From positions 3,410,001 through 3,474,000 of the forward strand of contig NC_067203.1 of the NCBI RefSeq assembly GCF_026262505.1: 64,000 bases of DNA, written 5' to 3'. Position numbers and translations under genes: made by a program. How positions within the stretch are numbered: position 1 is the stretch's first letter; the number at the start of each line of letters is the position of its first letter. Positions 28,862-40,065 of the stretch are shown here, one piece after another. Under the pieces are notes generated by a model that saw only the letters and a list, made by a program, of their open reading frames with translations, had not been told where the DNA came from and did not search any database. This stretch comes from Trichomonas vaginalis G3. Its lineage: Eukaryota; Parabasalia; Trichomonadida; Trichomonadidae.

Positions 28862-29962
28862 ATGAATAACACAAGGGACAAAGTCATTTCTGCTTTAATA
28901 CTTTTCGTATATACTACTTCATGTATTTTTGCAGAATTCATGTGCTCCAAAAGAACTGTCATTATCAATGAAATAACTAAGCAAGTTCATCAAATTTCGG
29001 ATAACGCAGATCCAAGCTCCATTCCAAACGGCCAATTAGTAATTTTCAATACCAAAGACACCCTCTATAATTTGGTACAAGATCCCGACTTTGGATTAGC
29101 CGAATATTGTGGAGAATTAACCAGAAAAGTTCAATATTGTATGTGGACCGAACTTGAGCATTCAGAAACAATCAATAATGTCACACATTATTCCTATACA
29201 TACCATAAAATGTGGACCCACAGGCCAATCAACTCATTATTTTTCCATAATCCCACTTATCATAATCCATCCGTTGAGATAATTCCAGAAAGATCTTTCC
29301 ATAACCAGATGAAAGCTGGAACCTTTTTCCTTTCAGATTCATTATCATATTCTGGAAGTACTGACACTCTTCATCCACACAATCAGCAGATTGTTCAATT
29401 CCAAAATTCTCCTTATGCAAAGCAGTTTCAATTCGCCGGAAGAGGAATTTTCTATTCGACTTACAAAGATGGCTACCTTGAAACATTATTAAAGGTAGGG
29501 CAATTTTTCGATCTTGGTTCTAGAGGTTATTCAGAATGGTGCGAACCTGGTGATAGACGTGTCTGGTTCGAATATTGGGCTCCAGAGCAAGTTACAGTAA
29601 TTGGCAAAGCAATGAATGGACTTATCTTGCCTGTTTCGTTATACGATTACAAGATTGGATCCGCTATTTCAGGCTTTGTAACAACACGTGATGCAATCGC
29701 AAATAATTTCTCAATTATCCCGACAATATTTAAGTGGGTAATGAGAGCTTCTATTTCAGGATTAATCTTATACTTCCTATCTCAAAATATCCAATTCAAC
29801 TATTCATATTTCGGGTTAATTATTGCTGGAATCATCCTGGCTCAACCAATGATCAGTGGCAAATATTGTATTAACAAATCTACCGGAGGATTGTTATTGT
29901 TTTCAGCTGTTGTTGCCTTACCAAACTTTGTTTTTCGGTATTTCAATGAAGTTTCAGAATAA
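28862..29962 (+). CDS. TMEM43: TMEM43/LUMA-family membrane protein
   Basis: 366 residues. TMEM43 proteins sit in the ER and inner nuclear membrane with a large lumenal domain. Here a hydrophobic segment (about residues 7-23) is followed by a 280-residue soluble domain with 'FGLAEYCGELTRKVQYCMWTE' (the family's V-x-Y/M-x-W-E element), a Tyr-Tyr-Trp strand, 'HNPTYHNPS', and 'GDRRVWFEYWAPEQVTVIGKA' (about 229-250, the family GD-x-RV block). Three further membrane segments close the protein (about 288-355). All family landmarks are present and the frame is intact. Expressed from the Inr at 28851. Confidence 0.8.
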   Translation: MNNTRDKVISALILFVYTTSCIFAEFMCSKRTVIINEITKQVHQISDNADPSSIPNGQLVIFNTKDTLYNLVQDPDFGLAEYCGELTRKVQYCMWTELEHSETINNVTHYSYTYHKMWTHRPINSLFFHNPTYHNPSVEIIPERSFHNQMKAGTFFLSDSLSYSGSTDTLHPHNQQIVQFQNSPYAKQFQFAGRGIFYSTYKDGYLETLLKVGQFFDLGSRGYSEWCEPGDRRVWFEYWAPEQVTVIGKAMNGLILPVSLYDYKIGSAISGFVTTRDAIANNFSIIPTIFKWVMRASISGLILYFLSQNIQFNYSYFGLIIAGIILAQPMISGKYCINKSTGGLLLFSAVVALPNFVFRYFNEVSE

Positions 29963-30390
29963 AATTTGAACATATTAATGGTGCACTACGAGGATTAAAA
30001 ATTCTCAATTTTTTTCTGAGAGCTTTATCAAAAATCTTATCCATCTAAATGGTAAAGGCTCATTTATTTACTATATATATATACTTCATGTACATATATA
30101 AGCTTATATAATCAATCTTATTCCGTTTAGTTTATTTTATATTAAGGGTGGCGGAAAGTGAAGTGAATGACCAAAAATAAAATGCTATTATCTCGTCATA
30201 TTGTTGATATCTTTTGAGAAAAATTATATGGATACAAAACTCATTTGTAGTAGTATATGTGTGCCATAATTTCATTATCATATATGAAAGCTTTTGGTTT
30301 TCCCTCCTATGATAAATATGTGAATTATGCGTTTGATAGGGTAAAAAACTTTAAATATCTCATGATTGGAGCTTTAAACACAAAATTTAC
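29963..30390. other. Host intergenic region
   Basis: AT-rich, with a short (TA)n tract near 30073-30082. No gene supported. Confidence 0.5.
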
Positions 30391-30583
30391 TCAATAGAAA
30401 ATATATATAACAGCCCATAGATAAACATCTGGTTCTGGTTTAGCTTTTGTTACCTCTGAAGATGCGAAAATTTGGATATTAAATTCCTCTAAATGGTGTA
30501 TATGTATCAATGCTTCTGCAATTTTTCGGGTATTACTTGTGACAATTGCTATTTTAATTTGGTGTTGTTTTAAGTATTTTAAG
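30391..30583 (-). pseudogene. Fragment of a HAD-superfamily hydrolase (beta-phosphoglucomutase-like)
   Basis: On the minus strand about 62 codons read 'QIKIAIVTSNTRKIAEALIH' and then 'FNIQIFASSEVTKAKPEPDVYL', ending at a TGA (30393-30391). IAIVTSNTR is HAD motif II and K-(A)-K-P-x-P-D is motif III of phosphoglucomutase-like phosphatases. Motif I (DxDxT) and the N-terminal half are missing: the frame is cut precisely at 30583/30584, where the inverted copy of the neighbouring gene begins. Motif IV is also absent. A host gene remnant destroyed by rearrangement. Confidence 0.7.
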
Positions 30584-30986
30584 ATTGATCAATGTAAATA
30601 CAAAATTGTGTGTCGTTTGATAATCCGTAATTATAAATTTCATCAATAATTATTCCCAACTTATAGTGCTTGAAAATTATTGTACTGCATCTGACTGATA
30701 AAGATGATGTTAATGAATTATTTGAATATTTGCATCCTATCTCATTCTGAAGTAAATTATCGTAATTAAATTTGTAACTCATCTTTAATGCATTAGAAAT
30801 TGAGTTTTTAGGGATATTGTAGTTCATCTTTAGCTTGGAAAGTAGTTTATTTTGATTATTGCAATGGAATTTGAATTTCAAATCTTTTGAATTCGAGAAT
30901 TGAAAAGCAATTGAATATTGAGCCTTAAGTATTGAAAAATACGGGGTTTTCAATCCAAATTTGAACAAATTTTTCTTCGAATCTGC
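30584..30986 (-). repeat. Left arm of a 403-bp host inverted duplication
   Basis: Inverse copy of 31990-32392. Both arms are 403 bases and the encoded protein is the same in both, so they are almost or fully identical. The left arm is a displaced piece of the beta-barrel-like gene. Confidence 0.92.
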
Positions 30987-31772
30987 ATTTATATTTATAT
31001 TTATATTTATATTTATATTTATATTTATATTTATATTTATATTTATATTTATATTTATATTTATATTTATATTTATTTTATATTTATATTTATATTTATA
31101 TTTATATTATATTTATATTTATATTTATATTTATATTTATATTTATATATATTTATATTTATATTTATATTTATATTTATATTTATATTTATATTTATAT
31201 TTATATTTATATTTATATTTATATTTATATTTATATTTATATTTATATTTATATTTTATTTATATTTATATTTATATTTATATTTATAATTTATATTTAT
31301 ATTTATATTTATATTATATTTATATTTATATTTATATTTATATTTATATTTATATTTATATTTATATTTATATTTATATTTATATTTATATTTATATTTT
31401 ATATTTATATTTATATTTATATTTATATTTATATTTATATTTTATATTTATATTATATTTATATTATATTTATATTTATATTTATATTTATATTTATATT
31501 TATATTTATATTTATATTTATATTTATATTTATATTTATATTTTATTTATATTTATATTTATATTTATATTTATATTTATATTTATATTTATATTTATAT
31601 TTATATTTATATTTATTTTATTTTATTTATATTTATATTTATATTTATATTTATATTTATATTTATTTTATATTTATATTTATATTTATATTTATATTTA
31701 TATTTATATTTTATTTATATTTATATTTATATTTATATTTATATTTATATTTATATTTATATTTATATTTAT
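30987..31772. repeat. (TTTATA)n hexanucleotide microsatellite
   Basis: About 790 bases of TTTATA units with scattered losses and gains of T or A. It fills most of the loop between the inverted 403-bp arms. The long Phe/Tyr/Ile frame across it is an artefact. Confidence 0.96.
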
Positions 31773-31806
31773 TGGCTGCAAATTTATTTAGTTCCTCACT
31801 AAATAA

Positions 31807-32559
31807 ATACACTCTTCATATGAAAAAAGAGATCAAACCCTATACAATTTTTTTTCTATTAGCAATTTGCAGCAACTAGATCTTAAAGTTCAATTTGTCG
31901 ATGATAATTGCAAAATATCATTTATTCCTGTTCCGGGATTGATATTATGCAAGTATCACTCAAATGGAAATTTCAAATTCTTGGCTAAAGCAGATTCGAA
32001 GAAAAATTTGTTCAAATTTGGATTGAAAACCCCGTATTTTTCAATACTTAAGGCTCAATATTCAATTGCTTTTCAATTCTCGAATTCAAAAGATTTGAAA
32101 TTCAAATTCCATTGCAATAATCAAAATAAACTACTTTCCAAGCTAAAGATGAACTACAATATCCCTAAAAACTCAATTTCTAATGCATTAAAGATGAGTT
32201 ACAAATTTAATTACGATAATTTACTTCAGAATGAGATAGGATGCAAATATTCAAATAATTCATTAACATCATCTTTATCAGTCAGATGCAGTACAATAAT
32301 TTTCAAGCACTATAAGTTGGGAATAATTATTGATGAAATTTATAATTACGGATTATCAAACGACACACAATTTTGTATTTACATTGATCAATTTAAACGT
32401 GCAGATAAATTTCGTGCAACTTTTTCAATATCTCACGATAAGAATTTCTTTTTAGGAATTTCAAAAACTTGCTCTTTTAACTTTGGCAAATTAAAATTTA
32501 GTGGTATGATAGATTCTACCATCAAACCACGTATCAAACTCCATTTAAATTTTGAATAA
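31807..32559 (+). pseudogene. Beta-barrel-like (porin/VDAC-type candidate) protein lacking its 5' end
   Basis: The frame is open from 31807 and contains no ATG before the conserved part; TTG at 31867 is not a credible start, so the 5' end is lost beside the microsatellite. About 250 residues alternate polar and hydrophobic residues in 10-12-residue strands and end in 'FSGMIDSTIKPRIKLHLNFE', resembling the terminal beta-signal strand of mitochondrial-type porins. Hydrogenosomal outer-membrane porins of this kind exist in trichomonads (general knowledge). An internal 403-bp part (31990-32392) is duplicated in inverse orientation at 30584-30986. Alternatives: another beta-rich protein. Confidence 0.45.
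31990..32392 (+). repeat. Right arm of the 403-bp host inverted duplication (inside the gene)
   Basis: Bases 31990-32392 are coding sequence of the beta-barrel-like gene. Their inverse lies at 30584-30986, so a transcript through both arms would fold into a 403-bp hairpin. Confidence 0.92.
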
Positions 32560-32615
32560 GCCTTAAAAATTGAATAAAAAAAGTTTATTTAAATAAAATC
32601 AATCAAAATATTTCC

Positions 32616-34154
32616 CTATTGTTGTTGTTGAGATGGCTGTGTTTCGGAAGTTATTGTATTATTATTAGTTGTGGTATTAGAAGGTTCTTTAATGAGTTTC
32701 CTAACATCATCAAGGGATAATGGCTCGCTACAAGATTCTAAGGTCTTCAAAGCATTGTCATCAATTCGTTCTAAAACGTGTTTCTTTTCTTTTTCTGGCT
32801 TATATGAATCTAGTCCAGCTTGAGAGCGGGATTCTGGTTGAACATCGAATGCAGATTTAGCTTTAGCACTTACTTTGTCCATTATCTCTATAATGGCAGT
32901 TTCAATATTTGTAAGTGCAAACATGACATTTGCAGAAGTGACATTAGTTTTTTCATCTGGCGACTTCTCCCATGAACAACCAAGAAGTTGGTAAAGTTCA
33001 TCAATTTTCTGATAGTTAACTTTGAAAGCATCTTCTGATTCTTGCTTTTGTTTGGCCAGATCGTCAAGCTGGGCCTTTGTGTCTTCGATATCGTTTGTAA
33101 TTTCTTCGAGTTCACGTGCCTGTGATTCATCGTTGCTTTGTGAATTTGACAAAATAACATCATGCTGCATCTCAAGGGCAGAAATTTCATCTGTAAGGCG
33201 TGTACGAGTAGCTCCATGTTCAACAACAAAATTAAAGAGTGAGAAATTTTCTCTCTCCAGATTTTCTGCTTCTTGGAAGAGTTCTTCTGTTGATTTCATG
33301 TTAAGAAGTTCAAGAGTTTTAGAAATTTGGGCTTGATACTCTTCTGTTTGCTTGGTAATTTCATCTTGCGCTTCTGATGTACCGCTTTGTGAAATAATTG
33401 TTGGGACAGATTGCAATTGTTCATGAGGCCTATTTGAAGCGATTCTTTGACCCTCAATTGTTTGAGTTAGACGATCCATATCGCTTTCAAAGTGTTGGAT
33501 TTCAGCTGCTTCATTATTCTTTAATTCTGCAATGCACATCTTAAGATTATCTCTCTGAGAGTAAGAGTCGTTTGATGTCCTGATTTGGTCTTCAATAGTT
33601 GCAGCAAGAGCAGCACATTCAGCCTTGGACTTTTCAATAACTTGACGGAATGTTGTACGATCTTTTCTTAATTCATCAATTTGATTACGCTTATCAGCAA
33701 GTTGTGTAAGGTTATTGTTGTAGCGAACAAGAGACTTATCGAGACGATTTTCCATGGTACGGATCTTAGCTTGTGCTTCCTCAATTTCTCTTGATTGAGC
33801 ATACATTCCTCCAACAGCAGACCTAGCTTTGGAGACTCTATCTTCAAGTTCGCGACGCTTTTGGTCCTCGGCAGCATAGTCAGCTGATAATACACTCAAT
33901 TTGTTTGAAAGGCTTTTTTCAGTATTCTTAAGTTGGTTGAGATCTTCATTACTATCATGGGCAGCAACGGCTTGATCATAGGCATCGATTTGCGCTTGCA
34001 ATTCCTGGTTCTCTGCACGAATGGTTTCATTGGCTTGCTTTTGCTTATGAATTGCACGCTGTTGCTTACGAACTGTATTAAGTATTTCGTCTTGGGGGAA
34101 CTTCATCATGCGAAGTTTGTTTCTAAGCTCCTGCACTTCCGCCGGATTCTCCAT
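32616..34154 (-). CDS. Outer-dynein-arm docking-complex-like coiled-coil protein (CCDC114/CCDC63 family)
   Basis: 512 residues, almost all coiled coil. The segment 'MENRLDKSLVRYNNNLTQLADKRNQIDELRKDRTTFRQVIEKSKAE' with the following 'SYSQRDNLKMCIAELKNNE' (about residues 130-225) matches the docking-complex pattern in which a nascent 'L-x-x-x-L-R-x-[ED]-R-x-x-F' block is followed by a Y-x-x-R-D block. These proteins anchor outer dynein arms to axonemal doublets, fitting a flagellate. The C-terminal 90 residues are disordered, ending in Gln repeats. It converges with the beta-barrel fragment, 56 bases apart, typical of short 3' ends here. Confidence 0.65.
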   Translation of the reverse strand: MENPAEVQELRNKLRMMKFPQDEILNTVRKQQRAIHKQKQANETIRAENQELQAQIDAYDQAVAAHDSNEDLNQLKNTEKSLSNKLSVLSADYAAEDQKRRELEDRVSKARSAVGGMYAQSREIEEAQAKIRTMENRLDKSLVRYNNNLTQLADKRNQIDELRKDRTTFRQVIEKSKAECAALAATIEDQIRTSNDSYSQRDNLKMCIAELKNNEAAEIQHFESDMDRLTQTIEGQRIASNRPHEQLQSVPTIISQSGTSEAQDEITKQTEEYQAQISKTLELLNMKSTEELFQEAENLERENFSLFNFVVEHGATRTRLTDEISALEMQHDVILSNSQSNDESQARELEEITNDIEDTKAQLDDLAKQKQESEDAFKVNYQKIDELYQLLGCSWEKSPDEKTNVTSANVMFALTNIETAIIEIMDKVSAKAKSAFDVQPESRSQAGLDSYKPEKEKKHVLERIDDNALKTLESCSEPLSLDDVRKLIKEPSNTTTNNNTITSETQPSQQQQ

Positions 34155-34355
34155 TTCTAAAATAACGGATTTGTCAATTTTCAGAACTTATATCTCTAGA
34201 AAGAATCTTATCATTTATTGGAAATTATCTTTTTTCACATACAATTTTAACCAATCATCATAAATCCATAGTTATTATACCAATTATTTTAAAATTAAAA
34301 TTAGAATTTGAGATTAAAGCTTTAAAGAAACGTATTAATATTTATTAAAAATTAA
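34155..34355. other. Short intergenic region between two minus-strand host genes
   Basis: AT-rich, no gene recognised. Confidence 0.5.
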
Positions 34356-35129
34356 CTAATAATTACTTTTACGAGCAGGAGAACCTTTTTTTGGAGACAT
34401 GCTGTTGGAAACAATGTTTGTGAGTTGCTGAGAAGCTTTTTGAAGGTTTTCAGCAATCTTCTGTAAACTTTCAACAACTCCATCATCATCCTCGTTTTCT
34501 TCATTGTCAGAATATGCATAATCGGAATAATCATTGTTTTCATCATAATAATCAGAATAATCTCCTTCCATTTCATCTTCTTGATTCATTTTCTCAAGCT
34601 CTTTCCTCATTCTGACTTCTTCAAGGATAGTTTGTACTTTTTGTTTTCTTTCAAATTCATATTGCGCCCGAGCTCTTGCAATTGCTTCAGCTTCAAGTCT
34701 ACGCTGCTCCATGGCTTGTTGCATTCTTGCCTTTTGAATTCTGCGCTCAATTAATTGTTGGATTTTTGGATCCGTTTGAGAATATTTTGGAGGGGCGTAA
34801 CATCTGTGATGATGTCTTGGAGTCTTGTTTATACGAGATACATGGTCTCTTGATAGTTCGCGTGCGCAACGACTACAAATTACGCGTGAGTTTTCTTTTG
34901 GTGAACTATGATGATGATGTTTAGGATGAGAATGATGCTTCAATATGTTTTGACTCATGTTATCTCTCTTTGGTGATTCGGGTAATACTTCAGATTCGTT
35001 AGCGTCTAATTTATCGTAATCTTCTGTCGAAATGATGACAGCTTTATATTTTTTTGGCGAATTCCTAATAAGTTCTTTCAGTAATTGATCCTTGGCAGCT
35101 CTCATGTCATCAGTTTGAGTAAAAGACAT
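34356..35129 (-). CDS. Unknown host protein with His-rich, coiled-coil and acidic regions
   Basis: 257 residues. A compact N-terminus (to about 50) precedes a His/Ser/Pro stretch (HHSHPKHHHHSSP, about 64-76), a CxxC-like 'ICSRCARELSRDHV' (about 85-98), a helical segment with 'RRLEAEAIARARAQYEFERKQ' (about 145-165), a very acidic Asp/Tyr/Asn run (about 190-220) and a basic Ser/Pro tail. No family is recognised; it could be a cytoskeletal linker. The minus-strand sequence CCTCATTTGAAGAATG puts a TCATTT initiator just before the ATG. Confidence 0.6.
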   Translation of the reverse strand: MSFTQTDDMRAAKDQLLKELIRNSPKKYKAVIISTEDYDKLDANESEVLPESPKRDNMSQNILKHHSHPKHHHHSSPKENSRVICSRCARELSRDHVSRINKTPRHHHRCYAPPKYSQTDPKIQQLIERRIQKARMQQAMEQRRLEAEAIARARAQYEFERKQKVQTILEEVRMRKELEKMNQEDEMEGDYSDYYDENNDYSDYAYSDNEENEDDDGVVESLQKIAENLQKASQQLTNIVSNSMSPKKGSPARKSNY

Positions 35130-36904
35130 TCTTCAAATGAGGTGATAACCGTTCATATATAAAATCTTTACAACAAAAAAAATAAATGTTAAGTTTACAC
35201 TAATAAGCGATAGCAAATAGGTTTTTCTTAAAATAAGCGCAATTGAGAAATTAAATTTTTAGATCATCTGAATTTAAATTAAGGGGGTATTCTCAAGTGA
35301 ACTGATCCTCTCAATTTCCCCAAACTTAGAGGGTACTCAGGTGCCTAAATAGTATACTTATCTAAACTTTCTCTTAACCTTTAAAATACCACATATACAA
35401 GTAAGTTAATTTTTAAGCAAGTTTATGAAAAGAGGTCTTTTTCATGAAATTTGCAATTATCTTGCATTTTCCGGAAAAATCCTATCTTTAGCAACTTGTG
35501 AGATTTTGATTCTGCTCTGGCTATAGATAATGATTGCCTTATTCCGGCCTTCAGATACGAAGTATTTCCTTCGGAAAAGTGAACTTTATAGCATTTCGAA
35601 GCTGGTCTTTAGTGGGCTCTCCGAGCCATGTGAGGTGACTTTTTTTAATTTATGAGAAAAGAATGACTTATCTTTTGGCATCGGGATTGATCGGGAAATT
35701 GGGATCAACTCATTCAATTTTATCCCGATTAATCGGGATAGATTTCAATACTTTACGGATCAGAATGATTTTAGGTGAAGTGAAAATTTAAAAAATTCAT
35801 ATCTTTCTTTATATTTGTTTCTAAGGGTATTCATTTATATAGCATTGAAGTATATATTATTAGCTATCATTACATATCGGTCAAGTTTGATTTGGACTTA
35901 GGATGTGTAATGCGAATGCAAATTATTATTTTAATTTATAATTAAAATAGCCCAACTTGTAGTATAGTCTCTAGCAATGTACCTGTCACACTATGGTAGG
36001 CTTTAAACTTGATTTTAAAGAACAAGCCAAATAATCAGATTTTAAATAATGAGAATTTAATGTAGTGAACACTTATTTAAGTTCGTGAATGAATCTATAT
36101 CCTTTAGTAAAATACAATTGAATAGGTTTACACTCAAAATATATGAGTTTTTATCTTCTAGATATTTTATCGATTTCAAAATTAAAGTCAAAATCGATGT
36201 TATAGTGTTTATAATAATTGGGATTTGTCTGATTGCATTATGACATTATTAGAATGTTTGAAATCGATTTCTTAAATTTCAAAATAATCATATGTATCAA
36301 AAATTTAACATGTGGTAAGATTGTTATATGATTATTTTTTCGGCTAATGATATGTAAACTAGTAACAGCATGTAGAATGAATAAGAATAAAAAGAAAATG
36401 AGAAATTATTTAGTAAAAATTGAATAAGAAAAAATTGAGAAGTATTCAAAAAAATAATGAATTATAAAATATTAGTTTTATATAGTATATTAATATTTCA
36501 CAATTTTATTTTTGAATGTGTTTGAAATGAATTGAGAAGATTTTATATGAAAATGTATTTATGAAAATTGCAGAATGAGATTATTATAAAGAGTTAACAA
36601 TAGGTAATATTAAAAAGATGGTGAAAGATGAAATAAGATATTAGATGAAGAAGAAAATAATAAAGAAATAAAAAAGATAAAGATTAAAAAAATAAATTTA
36701 TGATAAAAAGAAAGTGGTGGTTAAATGTAATGTACTGTGAAGTTGCGTTTAGAAATATTGAGAAAGGTGAAAGATAAAAGAATATGAAATTAATTGAAAA
36801 TAAAATAGTAAAATTAAGTAGGGAAGGCATTGTTTGCTTTAATATTATATGTAAAAGAGATATTGATATAAGGTAGAGATATAATTTAAAGTTTTGAATC
36901 AGAA
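35130..36904. other. Long host intergenic region with a perfect 20-bp palindrome
   Basis: AT-rich, purine-rich towards the right end (36560-36800), no gene supported. TATCCCGATT/AATCGGGATA at 35731-35750 is a perfect palindrome, with two related ATCGGGA half-sites at about 35680-35700. Confidence 0.5.
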
Positions 36905-37566
36905 TGTCTTATTGAAAAACAGATTTGTCTGATCACAAGCACTTAAGACTTTTATAACAATAGAAATGTGTTTATGATATTGAAATAGTCAAATTACAAT
37001 TTTTTTTCTAAGATGTCTTATTGAAAAACAGATTTGTCTGATCACAAGCACTTAAGACTTTTATAACAATAGAAATGTGTTTATGATATTGAAATAGTCA
37101 AATTACAATTTTTTTTTCTAAGATGTCTTATTGAAAAACAGATTTGTCTGATCACAAGCACTTAAGACTTTTATAACAATAGAAATGTGTTTATGATATT
37201 GAAATAGTCAAATTACAATTTTTTTTTCTAAGATGTCTTATTGAAAAACAGATTTGTCTGATCACAAGCACTTAAGACTTTTATAACAATAGAAATGTGT
37301 TTATGATATTGAAATAGTCAAATTACAATTTTTTTTCTAAGATGTCTTATTGAAAAACAGATTTGTCTGATCACAAGCACTTAAGACTTTTATAACAATA
37401 GAAATGTGTTTATGATATTGAAATAGTCAAATTACAATTTTTTTTTCTAAGATGTCTTATTGAAAAACAGATTTGTCTGATCACAAGCACTTAAGACTTT
37501 TATAACAATAGAAATGTGTTTATGATATTGAAATAGTCAAATTACAATTTTTTTTTCTAAGATGTC
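36905..37566 (+). repeat. 109/110-bp satellite, first array (six copies)
   Basis: Units begin TGTCTTATTGAAAAACAGAT at 36905, 37014, 37124, 37234, 37343 and 37453. The only differences are one base in the length of a poly-T run. The array abuts the 3' end of the MULE transposon, and the same satellite precedes the second MULE copy at 40696. Confidence 0.95.
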
Positions 37567-37684
37567 TTATATCACTATAATGTTTTATTGTTTCCATTCA
37601 AACTATAATTACAATTCTATACAAAATCCAATGAATATAAAAATAACCTTTAATTCAACCAAAATAAAAAAATAATATAATAAA

Positions 37685-40062
37685 TTAGTCATCTTCCGAC
37701 AAAGGACTTTCCAAATCATCTTCATCAAATTTTGGTAAAGCCTGACTTAAATTTCTCACTCTGTTTAATCTCTTTTCGCATTTTTCAGCAATAATTTCAA
37801 GTTTGTTCTTCTGTATTTCCTTTTTTGGACGTATGATCCAACTATCGTCATCATCGCTATCAACATTATTCTTTTTGGGCATAGCAGGGTTGGAAATTTC
37901 TTTGAAATTTTGAACTTCTTCAACTTCTTTGTAAACGTCGCTTTCAGACGATATAGGTTCCTCGTCATTGTCTGATTCAGATTTGTCTGTAGTACTTTTC
38001 TCGTTTGGAGCATTTGAAATTTTTTTATTTTCAAAAGTCTCGGATTCTGAACTTATTGGTGTCTCAAAAGATCCATCTGATAATTCTGGAATAGGATATG
38101 GACTCTTTTTACCTTTAGCCTTTACCTCGAAATCATCATCAGAATCATCTGAGAGAGGTTCATCTGTAACTTCTGAATTTGAACTGCTGTGGTCTGAATT
38201 TGAATGAGCCTTCTCAATTTTGCTTGTTTTGCGAGTAATTTTCGAAAATTTTTCACCAAGATCACCATTAGGCTTTTGTATGTTCTTTTTTCTTGTAAGA
38301 CAACGATTACTTCTTTGTTTTGGAAATTTGGTTCGGTTAATTTTCGTGATTCCCTTTTGTTCGATTGAGAATAAATTCTCGGTGAGTAATGTTTTATCGA
38401 ATTTGTAATTTGATGGATTTGCCATTGATTTGATCACTTGATTAACCACTTTATTCTGGTCATTTGGGATTTCATTGAGAATCTTCTCATCATTTTGAGA
38501 AAACTCACCTGTTTCTGGTGTAAAGTCGATTGAATTCTCGTTTACTTGATTTGACTGTTGAAATTCTTTAAGTTTGATTTGATTTTCTTGGAATTTCGAT
38601 TTGTTTCGGATAAATAATTTGTAATTGCTTTTTTAATATTTGCTGTGGACTTTGTATAATTGACAGGATGTTTTGCTGGTTTTGTACTGAGTAATTGTTT
38701 ATCCAACAAGTGTTTATCGACTTTCATTAAGATTGCAATCATTATTTCGAGGCTAGGATGGGCATTTTCTAATTCTTTCGAAAGCAAAGAATGGAAGGAT
38801 TCAAGAGCATTATTTGTGTAGATATCATCCTCTGAATCTAATTGGTTAATGAACTCATAATCTTTCTTCCATACTTTTTTATAGTAATTTACGAACGGCT
38901 TTGCAATTTCTGAGGATGACTCATCGATTAATTTAAGTATTTGATAAAATGAGTCTTTTTCGACGAAAGGTAATGAGGAATAAATTTGGTAAAGTGTAAA
39001 AATCTCTTTTGGTATCTCTTGTTTCGGGTATAATTCTTTTATTTTGCGAATTAATGCTTGGCGATAATGAAATAAGCAGCCAGTAACCTTTGCGTTTGGA
39101 CAAAATAATTTAATGGATTTGTAAAGTGCGATTTCAAAATCTACGTAAACAGTTTTGAAATTGTTGAACCCAATTATTGAAATTAATGCGGAAAATGCGG
39201 TTGTATACGCTTCTGCTGTCCGAGATTTCATAAGAATGTGGACAACAGGAATGTATTCATTCGTTGTTTGGTCAAGCACCATTAATGTAAGGAGTTGACC
39301 CTTGTCATCGAACTGTCTTGGGACGATTTTAAAGGTACCGTCCAAGAATAATTTTGTTGCTGAGTGACAAATTGAGACAGAACGATCATAACCGAAAATT
39401 ATTATTGGTTCTGGGTAAAACGCGATGTATTTTAGAAGATTTTCGGAATTTTGTTTGGTAATTGAAAGAATTTGTTCCACAAAATCTGGAATAACCAAAT
39501 TATGTGGATAAAAGTCTTTGTATAATGTGCGTGGTAAATTTTCTGGTATTTTTGGAGGCCTTTCAAGTTTTGTTGCCTCAGAAAGTAAATATGATAATAT
39601 TTGCGCTTCTGAAGTTAACGGTTGTATTGAATGGTGTTCACGTGTAATTTGCATTAGATCCCTAATTTTTGTTTCTTCTTCAATATCTCTAAAAACTGTA
39701 CCTTTTGGTGTGCATGAATGCTCACCACTGAGAGGTTCGATTTTTGGAATTTGATTTGGGTACAGTGTCACTTTTATTTTGTAATTGCAGCTTCCTTCGC
39801 ATTTGTAAACGATTGAATATGAATGTTCGGTGCCGGATGAATCAATTTTGTGAAATTTATAGGGAGGACTAATATAATATTGTGTGTAAACGTTTTTATC
39901 GCAATCTCTGAGTTGAATTGTGCAAGCACGCTTTAAATAATTCCATACGTGCTTTCTTAAATTTTTTGAATAATTTGGAAAGTGTAAATTTAAAAATTGA
40001 TTCAGAAATTCATGCTTATTCGTAGCATCTTTTTGATATATGTACCGATAATCATCAAAAGA
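37685..40062 (-). pseudogene. MULE-family transposase (frameshifted, no start codon)
   Basis: A Mutator-like transposase. From about 40062 the frame is open for 507 codons to 38542 and includes a zinc-finger-like N-terminal part (C-x3-C near 39800: KCEGSCNYK), then the MULE domain: 'SATKLFLDGTFKIVP' (first D, about 39340), 'FKTVYVDFEIALYKS' (second D, about 39140), GCLFHYRQALI (CxxH, about 39080) and NNALESFHSLL (E, about 38800). Around 38600-38630 reading shifts by one frame into a long acidic Ser/Asp/Glu tail ending at 37685, so one frameshift separates the domain from its tail. No ATG is found before a TGA at 40063-40065. A plain DNA transposon copy, probably inactive. Confidence 0.82.
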
Positions 40063-40065
40063 TCA

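Noticed and set aside
30961-31791. 276-codon Phe/Ile/Tyr frame
   Set aside because: A translation of the TTTATA microsatellite without biological support.
32888-34160. Several frames overlapping the docking-complex gene on both strands
   Set aside because: Shadows of a strongly periodic coiled-coil gene.
35130-36904. Hidden host gene in the long intergenic region
   Set aside because: No frame of useful length and no protein-like composition on either strand.
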